Assembly: GCF_004005945.1 (NCBI RefSeq)
Contig: NZ_SACS01000014.1
Coordinates: forward strand, 1-64,000
Length of the DNA: 64,000 nt
Source of the DNA: Rheinheimera riviphila
Lineage (GTDB): Bacteria; Pseudomonadota; Gammaproteobacteria; Enterobacterales; Alteromonadaceae
Direction: 5' to 3'
The translations under genes were made by a program, and so were the position numbers. Of the stretch, positions 40,769 through 50,353 are shown piece after piece. The notes under the pieces were generated by a model that did no database searches, was not told the DNA's origin, and saw only the letters and a list, made by a program, of their open reading frames with translations. Positions within the stretch are counted from its first letter, which is position 1, and every line of letters begins with the position of its first letter.

Positions 40769-42472
40769 TTACTTCTGAGTATTAATTTTCAAACCAATAG
40801 TCTTGCCAAAAAACGATTCTTTTAACCATTGCGGCCGTTGCTCAGTGTTGGCGATTTCTTCAATAATTGCCATGTTGATATCGGCAAACAGCGCGCCTGA
40901 GTCATAGCGGATAGCACCAAAATCTTTCGTCAAACCCGCAACGTCATCTGTTGGCTTGTGGTAATGCTTGGCGAAGAATTTACCCCAAATCTCACCACCT
41001 TTTTGTGCTGGATCTTTTGAAGTAAAACCCGTCATCAGAAACACTGCCGGTACGCCTTTTTTCACTAAAGTGTAGTGATCTGAGCGGGTGAAAATTGCCT
41101 GCTCTGGCATTGGATCAGCACTTAACTTAATGCCATGTTTCGCCGTCGCGCGACCAACAGTGGCGCCCAGTGTTGAATGGTTGGCGCCAAAGGCCACCAT
41201 ATCGGCGAACGGATACAGTAACACCGGCATATCCAGGTTGACGTTCGCGACCAGTGATTCAATCGGTTTGACCGGATAATGGGCAAAATAGTCAGCACCT
41301 AACAGGCCTTTCTCTTCACCGGTTACCGCCACAAACAAAATAGAACGTTTTGGTTTTACTGCAGATTCCGTGTACAAACGGGCTGTTTCTAACAGAATGG
41401 CGACACCAGCAGCATTGTCCATCAGACCGTTGTTAATTTTGTCTTTTGAACGTAAGTCGTTGCCAATCCCAATGTGGTCAGAGTGTGCGGTAACCACTAC
41501 GTATTCGTTTTTAAGGACTGGATCAGAGCCTTCCAGTATCGCAGCAACGTTTTGGCTTTGGATCATGCTGTGGCTGGATTCACGGGTCAGGCTGGCCGAA
41601 GTTGGCAGGGCGAAACCTTTTGGCACTTCTTTCTTTTCCAACATCGCATAAATTTGCTCCAGGCTTTGTGGTGCATCGGCGAACAAAGCTTTTGCCGCGT
41701 CCATATGCAGGTAGGCTGAAACTTTAATTGCCGGATAATCTTTTTCAGCGACACCGTCTTTGTTGACCCAGCTTAAATCTGGGCTGTTCAGGTACAGCAG
41801 GCTATTGGCGTAAGGACGGGTTTTTTCGGCTTCCGGTGTGTGGACCGAGATAATCCCAATGGCGCCACGTTCAACGGCTAAACGAGTTTTTTGTGAGCTT
41901 AAATGCGCCGCTTCTTCGCTTGGCAGCTTATGTGGACGTCCCGGCAGCATCACGATGATTTTGCCTTTTACATCAAGGCCGGCGTAATCGTCGATACCAA
42001 ATTCCGGTGATACCATGCCATAACCAACAAAAACCAATTCAGCTTTCACGTCGACTTTACCGTCGTGGCTGCTGGAGCGGGTAATAAAGTGTTTTGGATA
42101 AGGCACCACAGTATCCACGCCCTTGTGGTGCAGCGTCAGACCAGCGCTGTGTTTAACCAGCTGGCCTTTTTTCAAATTCATTTTTTGGAAATAGCCTGGT
42201 TGCCCGTTAACGATGTCGCCAGCAGGCTTTAAGCCAAGCTGTTTAAAGTTGGTCGCAATATACTGGCTGGCAATCAAGTGCCCTTGGCTACCGGTATCGC
42301 GGCCTTCCAGTGCATCGTCGGCTAAAAAGGTCATGTGGGCTTCAATGCGATTGGCATCGGCGGCAGTTTGGGTACTGGTTGCTGGAGTTACAGCGGTTTG
42401 GCTACTAGCACAGGCGCCGAGCACGAACAACGATAGCGCAGATGACAGCGTCATCCAGGGTTTGATTGACAT
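40769..42472 (-). CDS. M28 family zinc peptidase, lipoprotein
   Basis: A 567-residue exported aminopeptidase-like protein. The signal peptide ends in the lipobox LGAC (Cys21). A PA domain at about 140-270 (VFVGYGMVSPEFGIDDYAGLDVKGKIIVM) is inserted before the peptidase. Zinc ligands sit in VTAHSDHIG, NGLMDNAAGVA, TGEEKGLLGADYF, NVNLDMP and FTRSDHYTLVKKG. It probably trims N-terminal residues from peptides in the periplasm. It is a single gene between its terminator and the CNNM gene. Confidence 0.9.
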   Translation of the reverse strand: MSIKPWMTLSSALSLFVLGACASSQTAVTPATSTQTAADANRIEAHMTFLADDALEGRDTGSQGHLIASQYIATNFKQLGLKPAGDIVNGQPGYFQKMNLKKGQLVKHSAGLTLHHKGVDTVVPYPKHFITRSSSHDGKVDVKAELVFVGYGMVSPEFGIDDYAGLDVKGKIIVMLPGRPHKLPSEEAAHLSSQKTRLAVERGAIGIISVHTPEAEKTRPYANSLLYLNSPDLSWVNKDGVAEKDYPAIKVSAYLHMDAAKALFADAPQSLEQIYAMLEKKEVPKGFALPTSASLTRESSHSMIQSQNVAAILEGSDPVLKNEYVVVTAHSDHIGIGNDLRSKDKINNGLMDNAAGVAILLETARLYTESAVKPKRSILFVAVTGEEKGLLGADYFAHYPVKPIESLVANVNLDMPVLLYPFADMVAFGANHSTLGATVGRATAKHGIKLSADPMPEQAIFTRSDHYTLVKKGVPAVFLMTGFTSKDPAQKGGEIWGKFFAKHYHKPTDDVAGLTKDFGAIRYDSGALFADINMAIIEEIANTEQRPQWLKESFFGKTIGLKINTQK

Positions 42473-42560
42473 AAATGTTCCAAAAAATTGCGAAATGTTG
42501 AGGGGGTTCTGACTGCGGATGGTCAGCTAAAAAACAATTCAGACTACCATGAAAAGAAAA

Positions 42561-42579
42561 AGCCGCCTTAAAGGCGGCT
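42561..42579 (-). terminator. Terminator of the CNNM/CBS gene
   Basis: AGCCGCC-TTAAA-GGCGGCT; on the minus strand TTTTCTTTTC follows at once. Confidence 0.8.
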
Positions 42580-42671
42580 GATAAACTGCGGTGAACTGTC
42601 GGATTAAAGCGGCAAAAGCCGAGCTCTTGTAACAAAGTATAACCGGGTGTCTCTAATTTAGATCCAGTCGT

Positions 42672-44000
42672 TTAACCCGACTTTTCGCTGTCGTTGTCCA
42701 GCTCGCCGTCATCCATAGGCTCGGGATCTTTAATCGCCAGCACTTTATCAATCCGTTTGCCGTCCATATCAATAATTTCCAGCGACCAGACGCCCACTTT
42801 AACCTTGTCGGCGGTTTGCGGCATTTTGCCGAGCAGCAGCATGATCAGGCCGTTTAAGGTCTGGTACCGGTTGCTTTCTTCTTCAGGTAACTTGTTGATA
42901 TGCAGTGCATCTTTAAGATCGATCACCGGCAATAAGCCGTCCAGCAATAATGAGCCGTCTTCGCGCATGATTACCATCATATCTTCGCCGCTGTCCGGGG
43001 TGAATTCGCCGGTTAAAGCTTCCATCAAATCCAGCAGCGTGACTAAACCTTTTAAATCGCCATATTCATCAACCACAAACACCATCTGGCTGCCGGAAGT
43101 ACGGAAATGTTCCAGCAATTCCATACCAGTTAAACTGTCTGGCACAAAGTTACAAGGATGGGCTAGCGCAGTTAAATCGGTCAGATTGCCAGTGACTGAT
43201 TGCACCAGTAATTGTTTGGTGGATACCACGCCAATCAGCTCGTCGGCATTGCCACGACAAACCGGGAAGCGCGAATGAGGTGATAACGTCAGTAATTTCA
43301 GATTTTCTTCAATCGAATGTTCAACATCTAAAAACACGATGTCCGAGCGTGGCACCATCAATGAAGAAATGCTGCGCTCGTCAAGGCGGAACACGTTCTT
43401 CACCATGGTGTGTTCGTTGTGTTCAATCACGCCGGAGCTGGACCCTTCCTGCAATAAAGCATGGATATCCTCGTGAGTGACATTAGAGTTCTGGTTTTGC
43501 GAAAAACCAAATACCCGCATTAAAGTGTGGGTGGAGCCTGATAACAACCAGACAAAAGGTTTGGTCAGTAGCGCCAGTAATAACATCGGTTTTGCCATCA
43601 CACAGGCAATGGATTCGGCGCTGATTTGGCCAATCCGTTTTGGCACCAGCTCACCGACCACGATGGAGACATAAGTCACCACAATAACTACCAGCACTGT
43701 GGCTAAAATTGAACTGAATGCGACTGACATGCCAAAGCTTTGCAACCAGATCGCAAAAGGGCCGGCTAAGATGGCTTCACCGAAAATACCGTTTAAAATA
43801 CCAATGGAAGTGATACCAATCTGTACTGTCGATAAAAACTGGGTTGGATCTTCGGCCAATTTCAGCGCGATGGCGGCAGAGGATTTGCCGTTGTGCGCAA
43901 GCGCGGTCAATCTTGATTTTCGGGCGGTGACAATTGCAATTTCTGACATGGCAAAAATGCCGTTAAGCAGAATTAAACTTACGAGGATCAGGATTTCCAT
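42672..44000 (-). CDS. CNNM/HlyC-CorC family membrane protein with CBS pair
   Basis: It has three or four membrane helices in the DUF21/CNNM domain (MEILILVSLILLNGIFAMSE start), then two CBS domains (MVPRSDIVFLDVEH..., FRTSGSQMVFVVDEYGDLKGLVTLLD) and a C-terminal transporter-associated CorC_HlyC domain. Such proteins (YtfL, YoaE, MpfA) are linked to magnesium or cation homeostasis. The start at 44000 was chosen because it begins the first helix; two upstream ATG options lengthen it by up to 13 residues. Substrate is not established. Confidence 0.88.
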   Translation of the reverse strand: MEILILVSLILLNGIFAMSEIAIVTARKSRLTALAHNGKSSAAIALKLAEDPTQFLSTVQIGITSIGILNGIFGEAILAGPFAIWLQSFGMSVAFSSILATVLVVIVVTYVSIVVGELVPKRIGQISAESIACVMAKPMLLLALLTKPFVWLLSGSTHTLMRVFGFSQNQNSNVTHEDIHALLQEGSSSGVIEHNEHTMVKNVFRLDERSISSLMVPRSDIVFLDVEHSIEENLKLLTLSPHSRFPVCRGNADELIGVVSTKQLLVQSVTGNLTDLTALAHPCNFVPDSLTGMELLEHFRTSGSQMVFVVDEYGDLKGLVTLLDLMEALTGEFTPDSGEDMMVIMREDGSLLLDGLLPVIDLKDALHINKLPEEESNRYQTLNGLIMLLLGKMPQTADKVKVGVWSLEIIDMDGKRIDKVLAIKDPEPMDDGELDNDSEKSG

Positions 44001-44138
44001 ACAAACCATTTTGTGACTGCGAAGTGGCGAGTATATCAAAAAGTTTGTTGGTTACCAGTGCTTAGCAGCGCTTTTAGGCGCCAAAACAACGATGATTTAG
44101 CGGCTTTACCTGCACAAATTGTGTGAAATAGCCCGGTT

Positions 44139-44774
44139 TTAGCGCGAAAATGCCAGCGGTGTCACCACTTGCTCAGGCGTCACCACTAAATTTAGCGGCA
44201 CATCCCAGGATTCAACCGGCACTTGCTCCACTTGCTGACACTGATGGGCTAAACCAACCAATAACGGCGCTGGCTGGCAAAATACCGCGTTGGCCAAAGT
44301 GCGATCATAAAACCCACCGCCCATGCCCATTCGATTACCCTGTTTGTCAAAGGCCACCAGCGGTAAGCCAATCATCTCTATTTCCGGCAATGCTTTTAAC
44401 TGCGTTGGGTCAAGTTCGGGTTCCAGGATGCCAAATTTGTTGCTGATCATTGGCGTGTCGGGGCGGTACTGCTGAAACACTAAAAAACCTGGTTTGTGTG
44501 GGTGCAGAATTGGCAGATAAACCGATTTCTTTTGTTGCCAGAGCGACTTAATCAGTGGGTCAGTATCCAGTTCACCATCGTTGGACAGGTACAGCGCAAT
44601 ATGTTGCAGCTTGGTCAGTTGGGGCTGGGTGCTAAATTGCCGGACTAAATCGATAGCTGCCTGTTGTTGTTGCTCAGCGCTTAACCCCTGACGGCGTTGG
44701 CGGATTAATTGGCGAAGTTGATTACGTTTGGTACTGATATCGGACAACGGCAAACTCCAGCTGCAGGGTTGCAT
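44139..44774 (-). CDS. ygfA: 5-formyltetrahydrofolate cyclo-ligase
   Basis: It converts 5-formyl-THF to 5,10-methenyl-THF with ATP. The 211 residues carry RNQLRQLIRQRRQGLS at the N-terminus, GELDTDPLI, and the signature MGMGGGFYDRTLA. It lies directly downstream of 6S RNA on the same strand, the conserved ssrS-ygfA arrangement, and links folate one-carbon supply to the nearby glycine cleavage operon. Confidence 0.94.
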   Translation of the reverse strand: MQPCSWSLPLSDISTKRNQLRQLIRQRRQGLSAEQQQQAAIDLVRQFSTQPQLTKLQHIALYLSNDGELDTDPLIKSLWQQKKSVYLPILHPHKPGFLVFQQYRPDTPMISNKFGILEPELDPTQLKALPEIEMIGLPLVAFDKQGNRMGMGGGFYDRTLANAVFCQPAPLLVGLAHQCQQVEQVPVESWDVPLNLVVTPEQVVTPLAFSR

Positions 44775-44875
44775 AAAATGCTGATAGCAGATTCGAAATA
44801 AGCCATCATCAAGTTTTTAATATAAATAAGATACGAATATAAAGCAGAGGATAAAACAAAAAACAGTGCAGGTAA

Positions 44876-45060
44876 GTGTTCTCGAGGTTGCCGTGTCAAA
44901 CGTTAGCCTCGAACCATAGGTTCAAGGCGGAAGTCAGATCAGCACCGCAGGCTTCCCGATACGAGCCGGGCTTGCACAATAGTGCTGGAAAAGAATTCCT
45001 ATGTATAAACAATTATCGGCTCGGGGACATCGGCTTGATCACAAACAACCCAGAGAACGG
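44876..45060 (-). ncRNA. ssrS: 6S RNA
   Basis: It is an RNA of about 183 nt that binds sigma-70 RNA polymerase. The 5' and 3' ends pair: GTTCTC and GGGTTG at 45058-45046 with CAACC and GAGAAC at 44890-44878. The 5' arm holds CCCCGAGCCGATA, as in E. coli (CCCCTGAGCCGATA), and the 3' arm holds CTTGAACCTATGGTTCGAGG, matching the E. coli hairpin CCTTGAACCAAGGGTTCAAGG. It lies between zapA and ygfA, as expected. Ends are estimated within a few bases. Confidence 0.92.
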
Positions 45061-45064
45061 GGTA

Positions 45065-45093
45065 AGTATATCACCGGAATAACCAGCGGGAAC
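45065..45093 (-). promoter_or_regulatory. 6S RNA promoter
   Basis: On the minus strand TATACT (45070-45065) lies about 7 bp before the predicted 5' end, with GTTCCC (45093-45088) 17 bp upstream as a weak -35. Confidence 0.6.
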
Positions 45094-45095
45094 CC

Positions 45096-45359
45096 TTATT
45101 CTGCGTTCTTTTTCAGTTCCAGGATCTCATTGCACAAATTTAACGCAATCATCAGTAACACGTCTTCGGCACCATGGACGCCTGGTTGATAACGGGTTTT
45201 GCCGACACGTTCTTCTAATTCCAGCATGGCATTTTGCAGCTTTTCTTCCTGACCGGCCGGACAGGCAATTTTCATATGGCGGCCTAACACCGAAACCGTC
45301 AGTTGTTTTTGTTTTGGTTTGGCGGGTTGTTGTTCTGGGTTTTTCTTTTTCGGGTACAT
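45096..45359 (-). CDS. zapA: Cell division protein ZapA
   Basis: It bundles FtsZ filaments at midcell. The 87 residues start at the ATG at 45359 (AAGG 5 nt upstream). The globular part has VSVLGRHMKIACPAGQEEKL, followed by a helical coiled coil (MLELEERVGKTR...MIALNLCNEILELK). It is divergent from ygfB and adjacent to 6S RNA, as in E. coli. Confidence 0.93.
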   Translation of the reverse strand: MYPKKKNPEQQPAKPKQKQLTVSVLGRHMKIACPAGQEEKLQNAMLELEERVGKTRYQPGVHGAEDVLLMIALNLCNEILELKKNAE

Positions 45360-45480
45360 AATGGCCTTCAATCTTAAAACGAATAGGGTTCAGGTTTTGC
45401 TCAGACAGTCGCGGTTGACTTGGCGCTGCCGGGCTCTGGTGATAGCATAGTGAGCATCTTTATTGTCATGGCAACCTTCA

Positions 45481-46059
45481 ATGAATTCTCAACTGCTTAA
45501 TTACGATCACTGGACCAGTCAACTTGATCAAAATTCGGTGATGGCGTCAGCTGCCGAGTTACATGGTTTGATTGCTGGCATGCTCAGCGCCGGAGTACCG
45601 GCGGATTCGGCGACGATTTTACCAGTATTGTACGACTTCTTAAACGATGGACAGGCGCTCAATGCACAATTAAAACTGTCCATTGAACAATTAATCGGCG
45701 AAACCGCCAAGCAACTCGCTGATGAAGACTACAGTTTGCAATTATTAGTTCCGACCGACGACGATGCGATGCCGGAACGCCTCGAAGCTTTAGTCGAATG
45801 GGCACAATCGTTTTTGGTTGGTTTTGCCATTCAGCAAACTGATTTATCTCTGGTGTCGGCTGATGTCCGCGATGCTATCGAACAGTTATCGGAAGTGACC
45901 CATATTGATATTTACACTGAAGATGATGCCAGCGAAGCAGAAAATGAAGAGTCTTATTATCTGGTATTGGAACATGTACGTTTGATGGTGCTGACTTGTT
46001 TTAACGAAGTCGGCCAGAAATTCACCATCAGCGAAGTGGCTTCAAAAACTTTGCATTAA
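45481..46059 (+). CDS. ygfB: UPF0149 family protein YgfB
   Basis: A 192-residue acidic helical protein; motifs AAELHGLIAGMLSAGVP, EWAQSFLVGF and NEESYYLVLEHVRLMVLT fit the UPF0149 family. The ATG at 45481 is preferred to a TTG at 45463. In Pseudomonas, YgfB suppresses a regulator of ampDh3, but the role here is unknown. It heads the pepP-ubiH-ubiI series. Confidence 0.92.
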   Translation: MNSQLLNYDHWTSQLDQNSVMASAAELHGLIAGMLSAGVPADSATILPVLYDFLNDGQALNAQLKLSIEQLIGETAKQLADEDYSLQLLVPTDDDAMPERLEALVEWAQSFLVGFAIQQTDLSLVSADVRDAIEQLSEVTHIDIYTEDDASEAENEESYYLVLEHVRLMVLTCFNEVGQKFTISEVASKTLH

Positions 46060-46129
46060 GTGGTTTTTCAAGTGGTTATTTAAGCAATTTTTTCAGTTTG
46101 AACACCGCATTTTAGTCCGGAGTGAGTTA

Positions 46130-47434
46130 ATGTCCGTTGCCCATTTTGCTTCGCGCCGCGCCCGTCTGGCGGCCAGTTTACCGTTAAATTCAGTGCTGTT
46201 AGTGCCAGCGGCTGCAGAAATTACCCGTAGCCGCGATACCGAGTTTGCCTTTCGGCAGGACAGTGACTTTACCTACTTAACCGGTTTTCCTGAGCCTGAT
46301 GCCCTGTTAATGATCCAAAAAACTGCATCCGGCGACATCATCGAATTACTGCTGTGCCGGGCCAAAGATCAAATGGCTGAAATCTGGCAAGGCCGGCGGT
46401 TTGGCCCAGAACAGGCGGCTTTGCAATTTGGTTTGCCCGCCATTGCCAATACTGCGCTGGATACTGAGTTACTCAATGCCGTAAACCAAAAAACTACCTT
46501 GGTTTATGCGCAGGGGACTTATCCGGAATTTGATGTGCTGGTGAGCAGCACTTTGGCGACGCTGCGCAAATACCCAAAACGCGGTTATGCCGCGCCGACG
46601 CAAATCCTTGATTTACGGCCAGTGATTGCCGAACTGCGGTTATTTAAAGACGAAGCCGAAGTGGCGTTGATGCGCCAAGCCGGTTTAATCAGTGCCGAAG
46701 CGCATGCGAAAGCGATGCAAGTCTGCAAGCCAGGCATGTGGGAATATCAGTTAGAGGCAACCATTCGCCATCATTTTGGCATGCAAGGCGCGCGCGAATG
46801 TGGCTATAACACGATTGTCGGTGGCGGCGAAAACGGCTGTATTTTGCATTACACCGACAACAATGCGCAGCTTCAAGACGGCGATTTAGTGCTGATTGAC
46901 GCTGGTTGCGAGTTACAAGGCTACAGCGCCGATATCACCCGTACTTTTCCGGTCAACGGTAAATTCAGCGCTGAGCAAGCAGCGATCTATCAGGTCGTTC
47001 TTAACGCGCAATATGCCGCTTGTGCTGCGGTAAAACCGGGTAATAGCAGCAAAGATACGCTGGCAGCTGCTATTTTTGAGCTCACTAAAGGTTTGTTAGA
47101 ACTAGGTATTTTAACCGGTGCGTTGGAGACGTTAATCACTGAACTCGCCTGTAAAAAGTATTTTATCCACGGCCTCGGCCATTGGCTCGGACTCGACGTA
47201 CATGATGTTGGCGCTTATAAAGTTAACGATGTCGAACGTCCCTTTGAACCCGGTATGGTGCTGACGATTGAACCTGGTTTATATATTCCAACCGGCTCCG
47301 ATTGCGATCCGAAATGGTGGGGCCTCGCGGTACGAATTGAAGACGACTTGCTGGTGACTACAGCAGGGCATCTGAATCTGACCGAAACTGTGCCGAAAGA
47401 AATCAGCGCCATCGAACAGTTGATGGCCGGATAA
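46130..47434 (+). CDS. pepP: Xaa-Pro aminopeptidase
   Basis: It removes N-terminal residues before proline. The 434 residues have a creatinase-like N-domain and a pita-bread C-domain with the dimanganese ligands in LIDAGCELQGYSADITRTFP (two Asp), HGLGHWLGLDVHDVG (His), LTIEPGLYI (Glu) and AVRIEDDLLVT (Glu). Gene order with ygfB and ubiH matches E. coli. Confidence 0.96.
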   Translation: MSVAHFASRRARLAASLPLNSVLLVPAAAEITRSRDTEFAFRQDSDFTYLTGFPEPDALLMIQKTASGDIIELLLCRAKDQMAEIWQGRRFGPEQAALQFGLPAIANTALDTELLNAVNQKTTLVYAQGTYPEFDVLVSSTLATLRKYPKRGYAAPTQILDLRPVIAELRLFKDEAEVALMRQAGLISAEAHAKAMQVCKPGMWEYQLEATIRHHFGMQGARECGYNTIVGGGENGCILHYTDNNAQLQDGDLVLIDAGCELQGYSADITRTFPVNGKFSAEQAAIYQVVLNAQYAACAAVKPGNSSKDTLAAAIFELTKGLLELGILTGALETLITELACKKYFIHGLGHWLGLDVHDVGAYKVNDVERPFEPGMVLTIEPGLYIPTGSDCDPKWWGLAVRIEDDLLVTTAGHLNLTETVPKEISAIEQLMAG

Positions 47435-47471
47435 GCCGATGGTGTCTCATCGATAACCTAAAGGAAGTGCT

Positions 47472-48818
47472 GTGAATTCAGGCGGGCAGAATTTTGACTT
47501 GGTGATTGCCGGTGGTGGTATGACTGGCGCTATGTTGGCGCAGGTTTTGCTGTCGCAACACCCGTCGTTGCGGCTGGCCATTGTTGAACAAGTAGCCGAA
47601 CCTGGCACGGATCAATCGACCAAGGCGCCAGCCAATAGCTTTGACAGCCGCAGCATTGCCTTGGCCGCGGGCAGTGTTGAATTGCTGCAGCAATGGGGCT
47701 TATGGTCGGAAATCGCGGCAAACGCTTGTGCCATCCAGCAAATTCAGGTGTCGGATCGCGGTCATTTTGGCAAAACTTATTTAAACGCGGCGGAATTTAA
47801 CCGGCAAAGCCTGGGACAAGTGCTGGAAATTGAATGGCTCGGCGCTTTGTTATACCCCAAATTAGAAAAATTTAGCGCGCAAGGCCGTTTGCATTGGTTT
47901 AGACCGGATCGCATCCATAACCTGCAAACCAGCCCAGAGCAGCAAATTTTGCAGCTGCAAAGTGGCGTCGAAATTACTGCCAAACTGCTGATTATCTGTG
48001 AAGGTGGTGATTCTCCAACCCGGCAACTGGCGGGGATGGAGTTGACCCAGCAGCCTTATAGCCAAGCGGCACTTATTAGCAATGTCGGGCTGGCTGAGAC
48101 GCATCAACACATTGCTTTTGAACGTTTTACTGCAGATGGCCCAATTGCCTTATTGCCATTAACCAAGCAGCGTTATTCACTGGTCTGGACCTTGCCGCCA
48201 CAGCAAGCACAGCAAATACTACAACTGCCAGACGAGCAATTTTTACAGCAATTACAACAAGCTTTTGGCTATAGAGCCGGCGTGTTTCAAAAGGTTGGTC
48301 AGCGGCAATTATATCCGCTTACGCTTAAGTACAGCGCTGAACCTTCCAGACATCGGGTGCTGCTTTGCGGTAATAGTTTGCATAACTTGCATCCGATCGC
48401 CGGGCAGGGATTTAATCTGGCGCTGCGTGATATCGCTGCTATTACTGGCCTGATCGCGACACAATTAACTTCGGATAAACCCGCCGATGTTGGCTGTTAT
48501 GCCGTGACCCGAGCTTATCAGCAGCTGCGCCAACCCGATATCAGCCAGGTGATCCAATTTACCGATACACTGGTGCGGCTGTTTTCCAATAACAGTCGTT
48601 TAATAGCCTTGGGGCGCAGCCTCGGTTTAACGGCGTTGATGAACTGCCCAGAACTTAAAACCAAGTTCGCCAAGCAAAGCATGGGGTTAAGCCCAATTTT
48701 ACGGCAACAGCAACAACTAGAGTCATTGTTGTTGTCGGGCAATCCAGCAGCAAGCAAATCAGTCACAACCAATCCAATCACAACCAATCTCTCAGCAAAA
48801 CAAAAGGCGGCGCCATAA
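47472..48818 (+). CDS. ubiH: 2-octaprenyl-6-methoxyphenol hydroxylase
   Basis: A flavin monooxygenase for one ring hydroxylation of ubiquinone synthesis. The 448 residues start at GTG after AAGGAAG. It has the FAD motif LVIAGGGMTGAMLAQ, the DG-type motif ICEGGDSPTRQLAG (Glu-Gly in place of the usual Asp-Gly) and the GD-type motif LLCGNSLHNLHPIAGQGFNLALRD (Gly-Asn in place of Gly-Asp). The C-terminus has about 40 extra Ser/Thr/Asn-rich residues. It sits 3 bp before ubiI. Confidence 0.92.
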   Translation: MNSGGQNFDLVIAGGGMTGAMLAQVLLSQHPSLRLAIVEQVAEPGTDQSTKAPANSFDSRSIALAAGSVELLQQWGLWSEIAANACAIQQIQVSDRGHFGKTYLNAAEFNRQSLGQVLEIEWLGALLYPKLEKFSAQGRLHWFRPDRIHNLQTSPEQQILQLQSGVEITAKLLIICEGGDSPTRQLAGMELTQQPYSQAALISNVGLAETHQHIAFERFTADGPIALLPLTKQRYSLVWTLPPQQAQQILQLPDEQFLQQLQQAFGYRAGVFQKVGQRQLYPLTLKYSAEPSRHRVLLCGNSLHNLHPIAGQGFNLALRDIAAITGLIATQLTSDKPADVGCYAVTRAYQQLRQPDISQVIQFTDTLVRLFSNNSRLIALGRSLGLTALMNCPELKTKFAKQSMGLSPILRQQQQLESLLLSGNPAASKSVTTNPITTNLSAKQKAAP

Positions 48819-48821
48819 CGC

Positions 48822-50045
48822 ATGCAAACTTCAGATGTAGTGATCGTAGGCGGCGGTAGTGCCGGTCTGACTTTAGCTTTGTTACTGGCAACCGGTGAAC
48901 ACAGCCAGCATTTATCTATTCAGCTCCTCGATCAAGGCCCAGCACCGTTGCCACAACAAGCTCATTTTCAGCGGGTTAGTGCGCTGAATCTGGCATCAAA
49001 AAGGTTGTTGGAAAAATTGGCGGTGTGGCCGCAACTGACGGCCAATCCAGCCTATCAGCGGATGGAAGTGTGGGAAGCCGATAGCTTTGCCAGGATTCAG
49101 TTTGATGCGGCTGAACTTGGTCACGATGCACTGGGGTTTATTGTTGATAACGAACAATTGCGGCAGCAGTTGTATGCGCGGGTGCAACAGTTGCCGCAAA
49201 TCAACTGCCGCTTTGCGGTAAAAATTAAAGAGATCAATGCCGGCGACGAGCAAAATCTGCTGCAGCTGGCCGATGGTCAAATGCTGCTGGCAAAGTTGCT
49301 AGTCGGCGCCGATGGTGCCAATTCGTTTGTCCGCCAACAATTGCAATTGCCGATTGCGTTTTGGGATTACGAGCAACATGCGCTGGTTGCGACTATCCGC
49401 ACCGTTGAGTCCCATCAACAAACGGCGCGCCAAGTGTTTTTACCGACCGGGCCATTAGCGCTGCTGCCGCTGGCCGACCCACATCTATGTTCGATTGTCT
49501 GGAGCACCAGTCCAGAACAAGCAGCCACCTTATTAGCACTCGATACGCCAAGTTTTAACCAACAGCTCACTGCCGCCAGCAATGCCGTGCTCGGCGTGGC
49601 GGAATTGGTTGGAGATAGGGCGGTTTATCCGCTGACCATGCGCTACGCTAAACAATGGTTTCGCCAGCAAACGGTGTTGGTGGCCGATGCTGCGCATACC
49701 ATTCATCCATTGGCCGGGCAGGGCATGAACCTGGGGCTGATGGACGTTGCTGCATTAGCAGAACTAATCAATCGACAATTGGCCGGTCATTTGCCGCTGG
49801 CAGAACACCGTATGTTACGCCAGTACGAACGCTGGCGAAAAAGTGAAGCACAACAAATGATTGCAGCGATGGAGCTGTTTAAACGCGGCTTTGGTAGCCA
49901 GTTGAAACTACCGAAGCTGGTCAGAGCTGTCGGGATGAATTTAACCAATCAACTGCCATTGCTGAAGGAAAAAATCATGGCTGCTGCACTTGGCAACAGT
50001 GGCGACTTGCCGCAGCTGGCAAGGCCTGACGTCATAAAACTTTAA
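48822..50045 (+). CDS. ubiI: 2-octaprenylphenol hydroxylase UbiI/VisC
   Basis: A flavin monooxygenase of the ubiquinone pathway, paralogous to UbiH. The 407 residues have VIVGGGSAGLTLALLL, the NADPH-associated motif LLVGADGANSFVRQ and VLVADAAHTIHPLAGQGMNLGLMDVAAL, the UbiH/COQ6 signature. It is the distal gene of the pepP-ubiH-ubiI cluster, followed by the gcv promoter region. Confidence 0.92.
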   Translation: MQTSDVVIVGGGSAGLTLALLLATGEHSQHLSIQLLDQGPAPLPQQAHFQRVSALNLASKRLLEKLAVWPQLTANPAYQRMEVWEADSFARIQFDAAELGHDALGFIVDNEQLRQQLYARVQQLPQINCRFAVKIKEINAGDEQNLLQLADGQMLLAKLLVGADGANSFVRQQLQLPIAFWDYEQHALVATIRTVESHQQTARQVFLPTGPLALLPLADPHLCSIVWSTSPEQAATLLALDTPSFNQQLTAASNAVLGVAELVGDRAVYPLTMRYAKQWFRQQTVLVADAAHTIHPLAGQGMNLGLMDVAALAELINRQLAGHLPLAEHRMLRQYERWRKSEAQQMIAAMELFKRGFGSQLKLPKLVRAVGMNLTNQLPLLKEKIMAAALGNSGDLPQLARPDVIKL

Positions 50046-50100
50046 TGCCAAAACGATAATATAAGGTATACAAAGCGCCATTTTGAGTTGTAGTCGCATT

Positions 50101-50152
50101 ATTAAATCTAATGAAAATGGGGCTGTTTGCAGCTGAACCCATCGGCTATAAT
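50101..50152 (+). promoter_or_regulatory. gcv promoter with GcvA-type site
   Basis: A perfect -10 TATAAT (50147-50152) lacks a good -35, as expected for an activated promoter. ATTA-AATC-TAAT (50101-50112) is an inverted repeat containing CTAAT, the core of E. coli GcvA sites, about 35 bp upstream of the -10. The gcvA gene is present at 37508. Confidence 0.55.
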
Positions 50153-50230
50153 CCGCGCCATCTTTTAGCGATACCCGTAATGATGCTGTGGAATTCAGCA
50201 AAATTGCCGGGCAGAAGCCGCAGTGATATT

Positions 50231-50353
50231 TACCCAAAAGCATTGAAGATGCGGGTAGGCGCCGAGTGAGTGAGTCCCCAGGAGCATAGCTGTCTATGTG
50301 ACTGGGGCGAACGAGCGAAGGCAACAACCCCGCGTCTTCAAGGATGAAGGGTA
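50231..50353 (-). repeat. Dispersed 123-bp inverted-repeat element, copy C
   Basis: The ends are TACCC/GGGTA, and the core is CCCCAGGAGCATAG then CTATGTGACTGGGG. The flanks TT and AA are complementary and extend the terminal stem. It lies between the gcv -10 box and gcvT. Confidence 0.88.
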
